DNA of 59,877 nt from Pseudarthrobacter naphthalenicus. GTDB lineage: Bacteria > Actinomycetota > Actinomycetes > Actinomycetales > Micrococcaceae. The stretch covers positions 1 to 59,877 of the forward strand of contig NZ_JARESG010000022.1 of assembly GCF_029076445.1 (NCBI RefSeq). Reading direction: 5' to 3'. Below are positions 25,985 to 34,471 of the stretch, in pieces (the stretch's first letter is position 1; each line of letters starts with the position of its first letter). The translations under genes were made by a program, and so were the position numbers. The notes under the pieces were generated by a model. The model was not told the origin of the DNA. It made no database searches and saw only the letters and a list, made by a program, of their open reading frames with translations.

Positions 25985-26067
25985 TCGACTGTTAACAAAT
26001 GATATGCCAGTGTGACCCGCGTCATGCGTCAATGTCAACAGTCAATGTTTGAGGTTGACTGTTAACA
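25985..26067. promoter_or_regulatory. Divergent promoter region with three GntR operator-like sites
   Basis: Three copies of the motif found in front of the GntR gene lie between the divergent operons: TCGACTGTTAACA at 25985-25997, GTCAACAGTCAATG at 26034-26047 (the opposite orientation) and TTGACTGTTAACA at 26055-26067. The outer sites lie about 50-60 bases from the transporter start (25934) and from the isomerase start (26125), so both promoters should be controlled together. Confidence 0.75.
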
Positions 26068-26124
26068 ATGAATTGGCCTACAGTGATTCACATCACCACC
26101 CGCTTATCCAGAGGATCAACGACG

Positions 26125-26949
26125 ATGTTCAACTCCCGACTCGGCTGCTCGTCCATCAGCTTCAGGCACCAGGACCTGCCGGCCGCCCTGCGGACCATCA
26201 GCGGCCTGGGCTTCGAAGAGATCGATCTCGGCGCCCTCCCCGGTGTCTGTGACCATGTCCCGTACAGCCTGGATCAGGCCGCCGTCAGCGCCGTGACCGC
26301 GGAAGTGGCCGCCTCCGGGCTCCGCGTCCGTTCAGTCAACGGGGATATCGGCGATCTCAACGCAGTGCTCGACGCCGATGCAAGCGAAGCCCGCGAACGT
26401 CACCTCGAGGCGCTGCTCACCCTCGCCGCCGGCACCGGTGCGAAGGCACTGGTTCTCCCGTGCGGCGCGCTCAGCCACAAACCGGTCCGAAGCCTCCGGG
26501 AGGACCTGGACCTTATTGCAGCCCAGCTCACCCACGCCGCACAACGCGCGGCGGAGTTCGGCGTCGAGCTCTGGACCGAGTCCCTGCACTTCCTGCGGTT
26601 CTGCTGGAACCTGGAGCGCGCGGAACTGCTGGCACAGCGGCTGGCGGGTGCCGGCGTCGGGATTGTCATGGACTTCAGCCACATCGTTGCCGCCGGCGAG
26701 GATCCGCTGGAGTACCTCGAACGGCATCAGGGCCGCATCTCCCACGTCCACCTCCGCGATGCGGTGCCGGGCAACATCAACCTGAGCATCGGCAACGGCC
26801 AGGCAGACTTCGCAGCCGGCCTCCGGGCGCTCGCCGCGAGCGGCTACACGGGCAACTTCTCGCTCGAACTCGAAACCCGGGACGTCACGCACGACGAACG
26901 CCCCGCCGCCGCAGCCAAAGCGGCAAGCTTCATCACCGACCTCATCTGA
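26125..26949 (+). CDS. TIM-barrel sugar (phosphate) isomerase/epimerase
   Basis: A 274-residue xylose-isomerase-like (AP endonuclease 2) barrel. The ligands of the divalent metal are visible in order: Glu in LWTESLHFL, Asp in VMDFSHIV, His in ISHVHLRD and Glu in FSLELET. It starts MFNSRLGCSSISFRHQDLP; the ATG at 26125 follows AGAGGA, while an ATG 19 codons earlier lies in the operator region. Relatives include hydroxypyruvate isomerase, 2-oxotetronate isomerase, apiose isomerase and tagatose/psicose epimerases. With the kinase and dehydrogenase behind it, isomerising or epimerising a free C4 or branched C5 sugar is likely, but the exact substrate cannot be read. Confidence 0.85.
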   Translation: MFNSRLGCSSISFRHQDLPAALRTISGLGFEEIDLGALPGVCDHVPYSLDQAAVSAVTAEVAASGLRVRSVNGDIGDLNAVLDADASEARERHLEALLTLAAGTGAKALVLPCGALSHKPVRSLREDLDLIAAQLTHAAQRAAEFGVELWTESLHFLRFCWNLERAELLAQRLAGAGVGIVMDFSHIVAAGEDPLEYLERHQGRISHVHLRDAVPGNINLSIGNGQADFAAGLRALAASGYTGNFSLELETRDVTHDERPAAAAKAASFITDLI

Positions 26950-26992
26950 CCCCTCACTTCTGAACCACCACCCAAGTAACCCAAGGAGCATC

Positions 26993-27769
26993 ATGACCAC
27001 CACCATCCAGCGCACCGCCGTCCTCACCGGAGCCACCTCGGAGCGGGGCATCGGCATCACCACCGCCCGCCGCTACGCCAGCCAGGGCTGGGGTGTGGTG
27101 ATCCTGGACCTCGACGGCGAGAAGTCCGCCAAGGTCGCCGCCGACATCGGCAACGAGTTCAACGTCCCGGCGTTCGGCCACAAGATCGACGTCGCGAACG
27201 AATCCTCCGTCCTCGCCGCCTACGCAGCCGTCAAGAAGGAGATCGACGCCGGCATCCTGCCTGCTGTGGGCGCCCTCGCCAACATCGCCGGCATCACCTC
27301 CCCGGTCCCGTTCCTCGAAACCACCCTGGAACTCTGGCACAAGGTCATGGACGTCAACGCCACCGGCACCTACCTGGTCACTAAAGCGTTCCTGCCGGAC
27401 ATGATCGAGAACGGCTGGGGCCGGATCGTGAACATGTCCTCGGTATCCGCCCAGCGCGGCGGCGGCGTGTTCGGCAAGGTCCCCTACTCCGCTGCCAAGG
27501 CCGCCATCCTCGGCTTCACCAAGGCCCTGGCCCGCGAAATCGGCGCCACCGGCGTCACCGTCAATGCCATCACCCCCGGCGCGGTGGACACCAACATCCG
27601 CGTGGGCAGCACCGAGGAGCAGGAAGCCGCCATCAACGCCGGCATCCCGCTGGGCCGCAACGCCACCACGGAGGAAGTCGCCGCCGTCATCACGTTCCTG
27701 TCCTCCGAGGAATCCGCGTACCTGACCGGCACCACCATCGACATCAACGGCGGAAGCCACATCCACTAG
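26993..27769 (+). CDS. Short-chain dehydrogenase, possible tetritol/polyol dehydrogenase
   Basis: A 258-residue classical SDR. The nucleotide motif is TGATSERGIGITTA (12-25), with Asp39 after the second strand (VVILDLDG) suggesting NAD. NIAG is at 97-100 and the catalytic set is Ser149/150 in NMSSVSA, Tyr165 and Lys169 in PYSAAKAA. The C-terminus LTGTTIDINGGSHI is typical. It sits between the barrel isomerase and the DhaK-type kinase. In Mycobacterium smegmatis an SDR (D-threitol dehydrogenase) feeds D-erythrulose to a DhaK-type kinase and an RpiB-type isomerase; the same three families occur here, so a polyol-to-ketotetrose step is a good guess. Start ATG after AAGGAG. Confidence 0.88.
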   Translation: MTTTIQRTAVLTGATSERGIGITTARRYASQGWGVVILDLDGEKSAKVAADIGNEFNVPAFGHKIDVANESSVLAAYAAVKKEIDAGILPAVGALANIAGITSPVPFLETTLELWHKVMDVNATGTYLVTKAFLPDMIENGWGRIVNMSSVSAQRGGGVFGKVPYSAAKAAILGFTKALAREIGATGVTVNAITPGAVDTNIRVGSTEEQEAAINAGIPLGRNATTEEVAAVITFLSSEESAYLTGTTIDINGGSHIH

Positions 27770-27811
27770 CAGCGGCAACCCCCAAAGCCCAGGCACGTTA
27801 GAGAGCCCACC

Positions 27812-29584
27812 ATGACCAAGATTTTCAACGACCCCTCCGAATTCGCCGAAGAAGCCCTGGCCGGATTCTGCGACATCCACTCCGGCCTGGTGCGCCAGGT
27901 TCCTGGCGGAGCCGTGCGGCGCCACCGGCCGGCCAAACCCAAGGTGGCCGTCCTCGCCGGCGGCGGCTCCGGGCACTACCCGGCGTTCGCCGGGCTGATC
28001 GGGCCCGGCCTGGCCGACGGCGCCGTGGTGGGAAACATCTTCACCTCGCCGTCCGCGCAGCAGGCCTATGCCGTGGCCAAGGCCGCTGATTCGGGCGCCG
28101 GTGTGGTGTTCACCTACGGCAACTACGCCGGTGACGTGATGAACTTCGGGATGGCCAGCGAACGCCTCGCCGCCGAGGGGATCCAGGTGGACAACGTCCT
28201 GGTCACGGACGACATTGCCAGCGCCCCGCCGTCGGAATCCGAAAAACGCCGCGGCATTGCCGGTGACTTCACGGTCTTCAAGATCATGGGCGCCGCAGCC
28301 GAAGCGGGGGCGGAGCTCGCCGAGGTGGTGCGGCTCGGCCGGAAGGCCAACGGCCTCACCCGGACCATCGGCAGCGCCTTCCACGGCTGCACGTTCCCGG
28401 GCGCGGACGCGCCGCTGTTCGCGCTCAAGGACAAGCAGATGGGACTCGGCCTGGGAATCCACGGTGAACCCGGCCTGTTCGACACCGATCTGCCCTCCGC
28501 CAAGGAACTGGGCCAGGAATTCGTCACCCGGCTGCTGGCCGAGACGCCCGAGGGGGCCGGCGACCGGCTCGCGGTCATTCTCAACGGACTGGGCTCCACC
28601 AAGCATGAGGAACTCTTTGTCCTCTGGCTGACCGTGGCACCGCTGCTCCGGGAGTCGGGCTACACGCTGGTGCAGCCCGAGGTGGGGGAACTGGTCACCA
28701 GCCTGGACATGGCCGGGGTGTCCCTGACCATCACCTGGCTGGACGAGGAACTGGAACCCCTCTGGACCGCCCCTGCCGAGACGCCGGCTTACCGGCGCGG
28801 GAACGCCGCGGTCCAGTCGGGGGAGGTCTCCGGAGCGGAAACGTCCGACGCCGCCGCCGCACCTGCCGCCTTCGAGGCCTCCGAGGCGTCGCGCGAGTAC
28901 GCAGCCCGGTGCCTTTCGGCGCTGGATGCCGCCCGCGACAGCCTGCACGCAGCCGAAACAAAGCTCGGGGATATGGACGCCATCGCCGGAGACGGTGACC
29001 ACGGCCGCGGCATGGTCCGCGGCATCGACGCTGCCACCGCAGCAGCCGCGGCTGCCGCCCGGCAGGGCGCCGGCGCAGGATCGGTCCTCATCGCCGCCGG
29101 CGATGCGTGGGCGGACAAGGCCGGCGGCACGTCCGGGGTCCTCTGGGGTGCCGGCCTGCGGGCTTTCGGGGAAGCGCTGGGGGACCAGGTCAGCCCTGAC
29201 GTATCCCAACTGGCGGCCGGGGTGGCCGCCTTCACGGACAGGATCACCGGCCTGGGCAAAGCCGCCCCCGGCGATAAGACCATGGTGGATGCCCTGGTGC
29301 CTTTCACGGAGACGTTGACCCGGCTGGCTGCGGACGGTACGGAACCGCACCAGGCGTGGGCTGCCGCCGCCGTCGAAGCGACGGTTGCGGCCCAGGCCAC
29401 GGCATCGCTGCGGCCGTTGAAGGGACGCGCCCGGCCGCTTGCCGAAAAGAGCGTGGGCACGCCGGATCCAGGGGCTACGTCCCTGGCAATGATTTTTACC
29501 GTGATGGCTCCGTCCCTGGCAGGTTCGGGCCAGCCAACCCCTGCCGCCGCCACCATCGGCCAGCCGCAAGGAGCACTCTCATGA
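27812..29584 (+). CDS. DhaK-DhaL fused kinase, probable erythrulose/dihydroxyacetone kinase
   Basis: A 590-residue single-chain ATP-dependent kinase. The DhaK half has LAGGGSGHYPAFAG (49-61), GNIFTSPSAQQ (74-84), TYGNYAGDVMNFG and His217 in GIHGEPG, the His that forms a hemiaminal with the ketone. The DhaL half (from about 365) has the Mg-ATP motif GDGDHGRGM and DKAGGTSGVLWG. This is the single-chain layout of the Citrobacter-type enzyme. In context it most likely phosphorylates a ketotetrose such as D-erythrulose rather than dihydroxyacetone itself. It overlaps the RpiB-like gene by four bases (ATGA). An antisense open frame of 871 codons over it is an artefact of GC bias. Confidence 0.9.
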   Translation: MTKIFNDPSEFAEEALAGFCDIHSGLVRQVPGGAVRRHRPAKPKVAVLAGGGSGHYPAFAGLIGPGLADGAVVGNIFTSPSAQQAYAVAKAADSGAGVVFTYGNYAGDVMNFGMASERLAAEGIQVDNVLVTDDIASAPPSESEKRRGIAGDFTVFKIMGAAAEAGAELAEVVRLGRKANGLTRTIGSAFHGCTFPGADAPLFALKDKQMGLGLGIHGEPGLFDTDLPSAKELGQEFVTRLLAETPEGAGDRLAVILNGLGSTKHEELFVLWLTVAPLLRESGYTLVQPEVGELVTSLDMAGVSLTITWLDEELEPLWTAPAETPAYRRGNAAVQSGEVSGAETSDAAAAPAAFEASEASREYAARCLSALDAARDSLHAAETKLGDMDAIAGDGDHGRGMVRGIDAATAAAAAAARQGAGAGSVLIAAGDAWADKAGGTSGVLWGAGLRAFGEALGDQVSPDVSQLAAGVAAFTDRITGLGKAAPGDKTMVDALVPFTETLTRLAADGTEPHQAWAAAAVEATVAAQATASLRPLKGRARPLAEKSVGTPDPGATSLAMIFTVMAPSLAGSGQPTPAAATIGQPQGALS

Positions 29585-30117
29585 CCACCACGCAGGAAAC
29601 CACCACGCAGGAAACCACCACGCAGGAAGCAGCCACATCGGGGAAGCCCGGACTCCGCCTCGTTGTGGGGGCCGATGAAGCCGGGGTGGACTACAAGAAC
29701 CGCATCCTGGCCGATCTGCAGGCTGATCCCCGGATCAGCGAAATCATCGACATCGGGGTCAACCGGACCGACGCCCCGGAAGACTTCACCAAGCCCTACC
29801 CCTACGTCGGCATCGCCGCCGGGGAACTGATCCGCGATGGCAAGGCGGACCGCGCCATCCTCTTCTGCGGCACGGGCATCGGGGTGGCGATTGCTGCCAA
29901 CAAGGTGGACGGCATCCGCGCCACCACCGCCCACGACTCGTTCTCCGTGGAGCGCTCGGTGCTGTCCAACGACTGCCAGGTGCTGACCATGGGGCAGCGG
30001 GTCATCGGCGTGGAACTCGCCAGCCGGCTGGCCCGCGAATGGATCGGCTACACCTTTGATCCGGCGTCGGCCTCGGCGGACAAGGTCAAGGTGCTCACCG
30101 CCTTCGAAGGCTGCTGA
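29581..30117 (+). CDS. RpiB/LacAB-family sugar-phosphate isomerase
   Basis: A 178-residue isomerase. The core LRLVVGADEAGVDYKNRI, PYPYVGIAAGELIRDG, ILFCGTGIGVAIAANK (Cys is the enolisation base of RpiB) and SVERSVLSNDCQVLTMGQRVIG is complete. Family members isomerise ribose 5-phosphate, galactose 6-phosphate or, as in the mycobacterial tetritol pathways, erythrulose 4-phosphate to erythrose 4-phosphate; the last fits the upstream kinase. The first 18 residues are a tandem repeat (TTTQE three times) not found in the family and encoded by a 15-bp DNA repeat. The ATG overlaps the kinase stop. The enzyme is the last gene of the operon. Confidence 0.88.
   Translation: MTTTQETTTQETTTQEAATSGKPGLRLVVGADEAGVDYKNRILADLQADPRISEIIDIGVNRTDAPEDFTKPYPYVGIAAGELIRDGKADRAILFCGTGIGVAIAANKVDGIRATTAHDSFSVERSVLSNDCQVLTMGQRVIGVELASRLAREWIGYTFDPASASADKVKVLTAFEGC
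29584..29628 (+). repeat. 15-bp tandem repeat, three copies, inside the RpiB-like gene
   Basis: ACCACCACGCAGGAA occurs three times head to tail right after the start codon, encoding TTTQE three times. The copies are identical. They are a multiple of three, so copy-number change would alter only the length of a flexible N-terminus and its early-codon composition. Confidence 0.9.
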
Positions 30118-30143
30118 CCGTTGGAGCCCGGCCGGAGCGCAAA

Positions 30144-31004
30144 CTACAGCTGGGGCTGCGCCAGGAACCCTGCCAGGCTCAACGGGTCCCGGCCGGTCAG
30201 TGCATGCACATCCGGTGAGAGCCCGGCCATTTCCCCCGCGGCGATTGCCGTGTAGGTGCTGACCCAGGCGTCCACCTGCCAGGGCGGTGCCCCGTAGGAT
30301 GCCCGGGAGGCGTAGGCCTCTTCCACCGTTTCCGGGTGATAGGTGACGGTGCGCCCGGTTTTTGCGGTCAGGATGTCCGCCGCCCGGGCCAGAGTAATCT
30401 CTTCCGGTCCGGTGAGGTTGTATGTGGTCCCCACATGGAGCGCGGGATCCCTCAGCACCGCCACCGCACACCGGGCAATGTCGTCGCGGGACACCGCGGA
30501 CACCACGCCGTTCCCCGCGGGCCCGCGGATCACCCCGTCTTCGCCTGTCAGGAGCGGCAGGAAGTCCAGGTAGAAGTTGTCCCGCAGGAAGGTGTAGTTC
30601 ATGCCGGAGGCCTTGATGCGTTCCTCGGTGGCGAAGTGGTCCCGGGCCAGCGTGAAGGTGGCGTCCGGGGCGGCACCATAGAACGAGGTGTAAACGACGT
30701 GCTGGACCCCGGCCGCAGCAGCCGCATCAATAAAGGTGTAGTGCTGCTGCAGCCGGTCCTCGGCCTCGGCCGCGGACACCATAAACAGGACCTTGACTCC
30801 CTCCAGAACCTGGCGTGCCGAATCCGGGTCCGCATAGCTGAACACCAGCGGGTCGGCGCCCTCGAGCTCAGGGGCGCGGCCGGCGTCGCGGACCAGCAGG
30901 CGCTGCGCCTGCCCCACGTCCGCGAGCTGCCGGGCCACCATCCCGCCCAGGCCGCCGGTGGAGCCGGTAATAGCGAGATCGGACAGGTTCGAAAGGGAAG
31001 CCAA
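30144..31004 (-). CDS. NAD(P)-binding oxidoreductase, NmrA/QOR2-like atypical SDR
   Basis: A 286-residue atypical short-chain dehydrogenase. LAITGSTGGLGGMVARQL is the nucleotide-binding motif, followed by LLVRDAGRAPEL (an Arg for NADPH). Later come VVYTSFYGA, RDNFYLDFL, DDIARCAVAVL and YNLTGPEEITLARAADIL. It resembles quinone reductase 2 (QorB/YtfG) and NmrA-like sensors, which lack the usual Tyr-x3-Lys. It starts with TTG after AAGGG and is ten bases downstream of the aldo/keto reductase gene, so the two may be co-transcribed. The operon converges with the RpiB-like gene 26 bases away. Confidence 0.85.
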   Translation of the reverse strand: MASLSNLSDLAITGSTGGLGGMVARQLADVGQAQRLLVRDAGRAPELEGADPLVFSYADPDSARQVLEGVKVLFMVSAAEAEDRLQQHYTFIDAAAAAGVQHVVYTSFYGAAPDATFTLARDHFATEERIKASGMNYTFLRDNFYLDFLPLLTGEDGVIRGPAGNGVVSAVSRDDIARCAVAVLRDPALHVGTTYNLTGPEEITLARAADILTAKTGRTVTYHPETVEEAYASRASYGAPPWQVDAWVSTYTAIAAGEMAGLSPDVHALTGRDPLSLAGFLAQPQL

Positions 31005-31013
31005 GGGGTGCCC

Positions 31014-32018
31014 TTATGCTTCGCGGGTGGCGGGCGAGGTGGTTTTCGCCGGATCGCGCTCCGCGAGCGAGCCGATGGCGTCGTCGATCTTCTTCAGCAC
31101 GTCAGGCTCGAGGGTCACCCCTGCGGCAGCCACGCTGTCGGCGATCTGCTCGGGGCGCGAAGCCCCCACAATGGCGGAGGCCACGTTCGGGTTCTGCAGG
31201 ACCCACGCAACCGCGAGCTGCGGCATGGTCAGCCCGGCTTCCGCCGCGATCGGCTTGAGCGCCTGGACGCCGGTGAGGACGTCATCGCGCATCCAGCGTT
31301 CGATCATTTTGGCGCCGCCCTTGCTATCCGTGGCGCGGCTGCCTTCAGGTGCAGGCTGGCCGGGCAGGTACTTTCCGCTCAGGACGCCCTGGGCCATGGG
31401 AGACCAGACGATCTGCGAGATGCCCAGTTCTTCGGACGCCGGCACAACCTCAGCTTCGATGACCCGCCACAGCATGGAGTACTGCGGCTGGTTGGAAATC
31501 AGCTGGAAGCCCAGCTCCTTGGACAGCCTGTGGCCCTCGCGGAGCTGCTCGGCGGTCCATTCGCTGACACCGATGTAGAGCGCCTTGCCCTGCCGGACAA
31601 TGTCCGCGAACGCCTGCATGGTCTCTTCCAGCGGCGTTTCGAAGTCGTAGCGGTGCGCCTGGTAGAGGTCCACGTAGTCCGTCTGCAGCCTGCGCAGCGA
31701 GCCGTTGATGGACTCCATGATGTGCTTGCGGGACAGGCCCACATCGTTCTTTCCCTTGGGACCGGTGGGGCCGAAGACTTTGGTGAAGATCTCCAGGGAT
31801 TCGCGGCGCTCGCCCGTCAGGGCCTCGCCGAGGACAGTTTCCGCTGCCGTGTTCGCGTAGACGTCCGCCGTGTCAAAGGTGCTGATGCCGGCGTCGAGCG
31901 CCGCGCGCACGCACTGGGAGGCGACGTCATTCTCCACCTGCGAGCCGTGGGTCAGCCAGTTGCCGAACGTAATTTCCGAGACTTTGAAGCCGCTGTTTCC
32001 GAGGTATCTGAATTCCAT
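31014..32018 (-). CDS. Aldo/keto reductase, voltage-gated K+ channel beta-subunit-like
   Basis: A 334-residue TIM-barrel NADPH reductase. It starts MEFRYLGNSGFKVSEITFG. The catalytic tetrad is visible: Asp and Tyr in FDTADVYAN, Lys in IFTKVFG and His in LYQAHRYD. The NADPH site is VGASRPEQI. The layout follows the AKR family 6/YghZ group. The ATG at 32018 is used; a GTG three codons earlier is less likely. It lies between a related reductase gene and the NmrA-like gene on the same strand, with about 100 bases to the former. The substrate is unknown. Confidence 0.9.
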   Translation of the reverse strand: MEFRYLGNSGFKVSEITFGNWLTHGSQVENDVASQCVRAALDAGISTFDTADVYANTAAETVLGEALTGERRESLEIFTKVFGPTGPKGKNDVGLSRKHIMESINGSLRRLQTDYVDLYQAHRYDFETPLEETMQAFADIVRQGKALYIGVSEWTAEQLREGHRLSKELGFQLISNQPQYSMLWRVIEAEVVPASEELGISQIVWSPMAQGVLSGKYLPGQPAPEGSRATDSKGGAKMIERWMRDDVLTGVQALKPIAAEAGLTMPQLAVAWVLQNPNVASAIVGASRPEQIADSVAAAGVTLEPDVLKKIDDAIGSLAERDPAKTTSPATREA

Positions 32019-32125
32019 GGTTCCCACGCTAACGGAGTTGGTTGCTCAGGGTAAGTGCCTGTCCGGTTGCGTGGCCGGGTTTTGGCGCTAGTGGCGTCCG
32101 ACGGCGTTGCGCCCGGTTCCGGCGG

Positions 32126-33190
32126 TCAGCGGCGGCGGAGTTCCGCGTACTCCAGGGACGGGACCACCGCCCCGGCATCGCGCTCCACGAAGTTGGTCCC
32201 GGGCGGCACCAGGTCATCGATCGCATCCAGCACCGGCTCGCTCAGCAGGGTGTCCGCCGCCTTGAGGTAGGACTGCAGGTGGGCTTCCGTCCGCGGGCCG
32301 ATGATCACGCTGCTCACCGCGGGGTGGTTCAGCGCGAAGCCGACGGAAAGCTCCACCAGGGAGATCTCCAGCTTGTCCGCCAGCCTGGCCAGCGAGTCCG
32401 CAGCCAGGAGCTTGCGTTCGCTGGAGGGCCCGGAGATGTCATAGCGGCCCGGGAGCGAATGCACCCGGGTGCGCGGCTTGCCGGCGTCCAGGACAAAATC
32501 GCCGGACTGCCAGCCGCCGGCCAGCGGTCCGTAGGCGAGCACGCCGAGGCCGTACTGCTGGGCGATGGGGAGGACATCCCGCTCGTTGCCGCGCACCAGC
32601 ATGGAATAAGGGACCTGGTTGGCCACGGGCGGGATCAGGTGGTTGGTGGTGGCCAGCCACTGCGCCTCCACCAGCTGCGCGGGGGTGAAGACCGAAGTGC
32701 CGTAGTAGAGGATCTTGCCCTGGCGGATGAGGTCGTTCAGGGCGGTGATGGTTTCCAGGACGTCCGTGTTGTAGTCCGGCCGATGGGCCTGGTAGAGGTC
32801 GATCCGGTCGGTCTGGAGCCGGCGGAGGCTGCCCTCCACCGCTTGCATGATCCAGCGCCGGGAGTTGCCGGAGTGGGCGGGGTTGGGGCTCATCTGCCCG
32901 TGGAATTTCGTGGCCAGGAAGACGTCGTCGCGGCGTCCGCGGAGCGCGCGGCCCACTACCTGCTCCGATTCGCCCTGCGAGTAAACGTCCGCGGTGTCCA
33001 CCGCGGTAATGCCGGCGTCCAAGGCCGAGTGGATGATCCGGATGCTGTCCTCCGCGCCGGTGGGGGCGCCGTTTGCCGAGGTGCTGTCCGCGGCGCTGCC
33101 CGTGCCTTCGCCAAAGTTCATGGTGCCCAGGGTGAGCGGGCTGATAGGTGTGCCGGACCGGCCGAACACCCGAAGTTCGCTGAGGCTCAT
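32126..33190 (-). CDS. Aldo/keto reductase
   Basis: A 354-residue reductase with LTLGTMNFGEG, Asp and Tyr in VDTADVYSQGESE, Lys in LATKFHGQM, His in YQAHRPDYN and the cofactor site IIGPRTEAHL. There is an insertion of about 17 polar residues (TGSAADSTSANGAPTGAED) after the first strand. It is only distantly related to the neighbouring reductase, so the pair is not a recent duplication. The ATG at 33190 follows GGAG; a TTG further upstream is rejected. The gene precedes the other reductase and the NmrA-like gene on the same strand. Role unknown. Confidence 0.9.
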   Translation of the reverse strand: MSLSELRVFGRSGTPISPLTLGTMNFGEGTGSAADSTSANGAPTGAEDSIRIIHSALDAGITAVDTADVYSQGESEQVVGRALRGRRDDVFLATKFHGQMSPNPAHSGNSRRWIMQAVEGSLRRLQTDRIDLYQAHRPDYNTDVLETITALNDLIRQGKILYYGTSVFTPAQLVEAQWLATTNHLIPPVANQVPYSMLVRGNERDVLPIAQQYGLGVLAYGPLAGGWQSGDFVLDAGKPRTRVHSLPGRYDISGPSSERKLLAADSLARLADKLEISLVELSVGFALNHPAVSSVIIGPRTEAHLQSYLKAADTLLSEPVLDAIDDLVPPGTNFVERDAGAVVPSLEYAELRRR

Positions 33191-33360
33191 TCCCGGCTCC
33201 TCACGGTCGATTTCCACGCGGTTTGCTGTGGATCGTCACGACGCTACACAAATTCGGCGGGGCGGAAACGATTCGTGCCTAAGTAGTTCGTTTTTCGTCG
33301 CCGGATGTAACGGAGCCCGTGCCGTGACGAATTATGAAGATCCGCGCTGCGGGCTGAAGC

Positions 33361-34227
33361 TCAGTTGTTGTTGTTGGCAGGCAGCTTGGTTCGGAGCAAC
33401 TTCGCGTGACCGGTCAACGAGACGAGCGAGCCGGTGTCCAATGGAGAAGCCGGTGACTGCGGCTTCGTAAAGGAGCGGGCAGCGCCGGGGGCGGGGACCG
33501 CGTCGCCGGTCCCCGCAGTCTCTTCGGTGTCAGGAGTTCCGGTGCCCGCGGGCACATTCCGGTTTGGCCCGGTGTTCCCGGGACCGGGAAGGTCCTTGCG
33601 TGCGGGAACGTCCTGGTGCAGCGCGGACTGCACGAGCGGGGCCACCGCTTCCACCTTTGCCGCAGGAAGGGAGGGCGCCGGAAGTTCGCGGACTGTCACT
33701 TTGATCTCGGGGGCAGCGGCACGTGCCCTGGCTACGGCGCGGGCATCGGCCTCGGCGACGGCCGCGGCCCAGTCTTCGGCCAGCGCCTGCTGTTCACGCC
33801 GCGGGGCACCGGGCAACGGGTGGCGCGTGGTGCCGTCCTGCAGCCGGGCGCCCTGGCCTGATGGTTTCAACCGGCCCCAAACATTAGGCAGGCCCATGCG
33901 TCGGACGCCGGCAACAAAGGCCGCCGCGCGGGGAACCCCGGCGGGGGGCCGCGTGGCGGCGGAGGGGGCGGCAGCGGCGTCGTCGTGCGTTGTCCGGGGT
34001 GCATCGGACGGATGCCCGGTCGCCCCGGTCAGGTGGACCAGCGGAAGGGTTTCGTTCCGGGGGAGCCGGCCAAACAGCGCCTGCACGGCGAGCACCAGGA
34101 GCCGCCCGACGCCGGCGAGCACCAGCGTGAGGATGACCAGCAGGAACAGGCCCACGAACATCAGGAACGCCAGCCCCAGGGTGCCGAAAAATGTCAGGTT
34201 GAGAGCGATCGTTGCTGAATCTCCCAC
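33361..34227 (-). CDS. Membrane protein with long disordered tail, unknown function
   Basis: A 288-residue protein I cannot assign. An N-terminal pair of hydrophobic stretches (about 8-50: LTFFGTLGLAFLMFVGLFLL then VILTLVLAGVGRLLVLAVQ) is followed by a long Ala/Pro/Thr-rich, low-complexity cytoplasmic or external tail ending in PANNNN. An acidic-basic helical stretch (EDWAAAVAEADARAVARARAAA) lies near 160. The start is the GTG at 34227, seven bases after GGAG. The N-terminal segment resembles that of the 100-residue protein at 37960-38262 (F-GT--A------F-L-----LVL-GVG-L), so the two may be paralogues. Monocistronic. Confidence 0.65.
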   Translation of the reverse strand: MGDSATIALNLTFFGTLGLAFLMFVGLFLLVILTLVLAGVGRLLVLAVQALFGRLPRNETLPLVHLTGATGHPSDAPRTTHDDAAAAPSAATRPPAGVPRAAAFVAGVRRMGLPNVWGRLKPSGQGARLQDGTTRHPLPGAPRREQQALAEDWAAAVAEADARAVARARAAAPEIKVTVRELPAPSLPAAKVEAVAPLVQSALHQDVPARKDLPGPGNTGPNRNVPAGTGTPDTEETAGTGDAVPAPGAARSFTKPQSPASPLDTGSLVSLTGHAKLLRTKLPANNNN

Positions 34228-34471
34228 GTCATCACTCCAATCTGCCAGCGGCGGAGTCCGTGCCGGCAGCCACCACCCGGGCACCAAACTCCTCCACTAC
34301 CTTACGGACTATTTTCCGGACACGCGGCCGGTTGCGGGGGTGCGCTGGAGGTTGTTTCAAAGCTGTTACCGGATATGACAAGGCGCCGGGCCGCCTGTAC
34401 CGCCACCTATAGTCGGTAGGAAAAGCAAAGCAGCCGGGCTGCAGCCAAGCCCACCCTCAAAAGGAGCGCCA

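Noticed and set aside
26954..29569. 871-codon open frame on the minus strand
   Set aside because: It is the antisense shadow of the SDR and kinase genes; high GC at third positions leaves the opposite frame open. No motif, no ribosome binding site.
28789..30471. 560-codon minus-strand open frame
   Set aside because: Antisense to the kinase and RpiB-like genes, low-complexity translation.
30336..32054. 572-codon plus-strand open frame
   Set aside because: Antisense to the NmrA-like and aldo/keto reductase genes, which have clear motifs.
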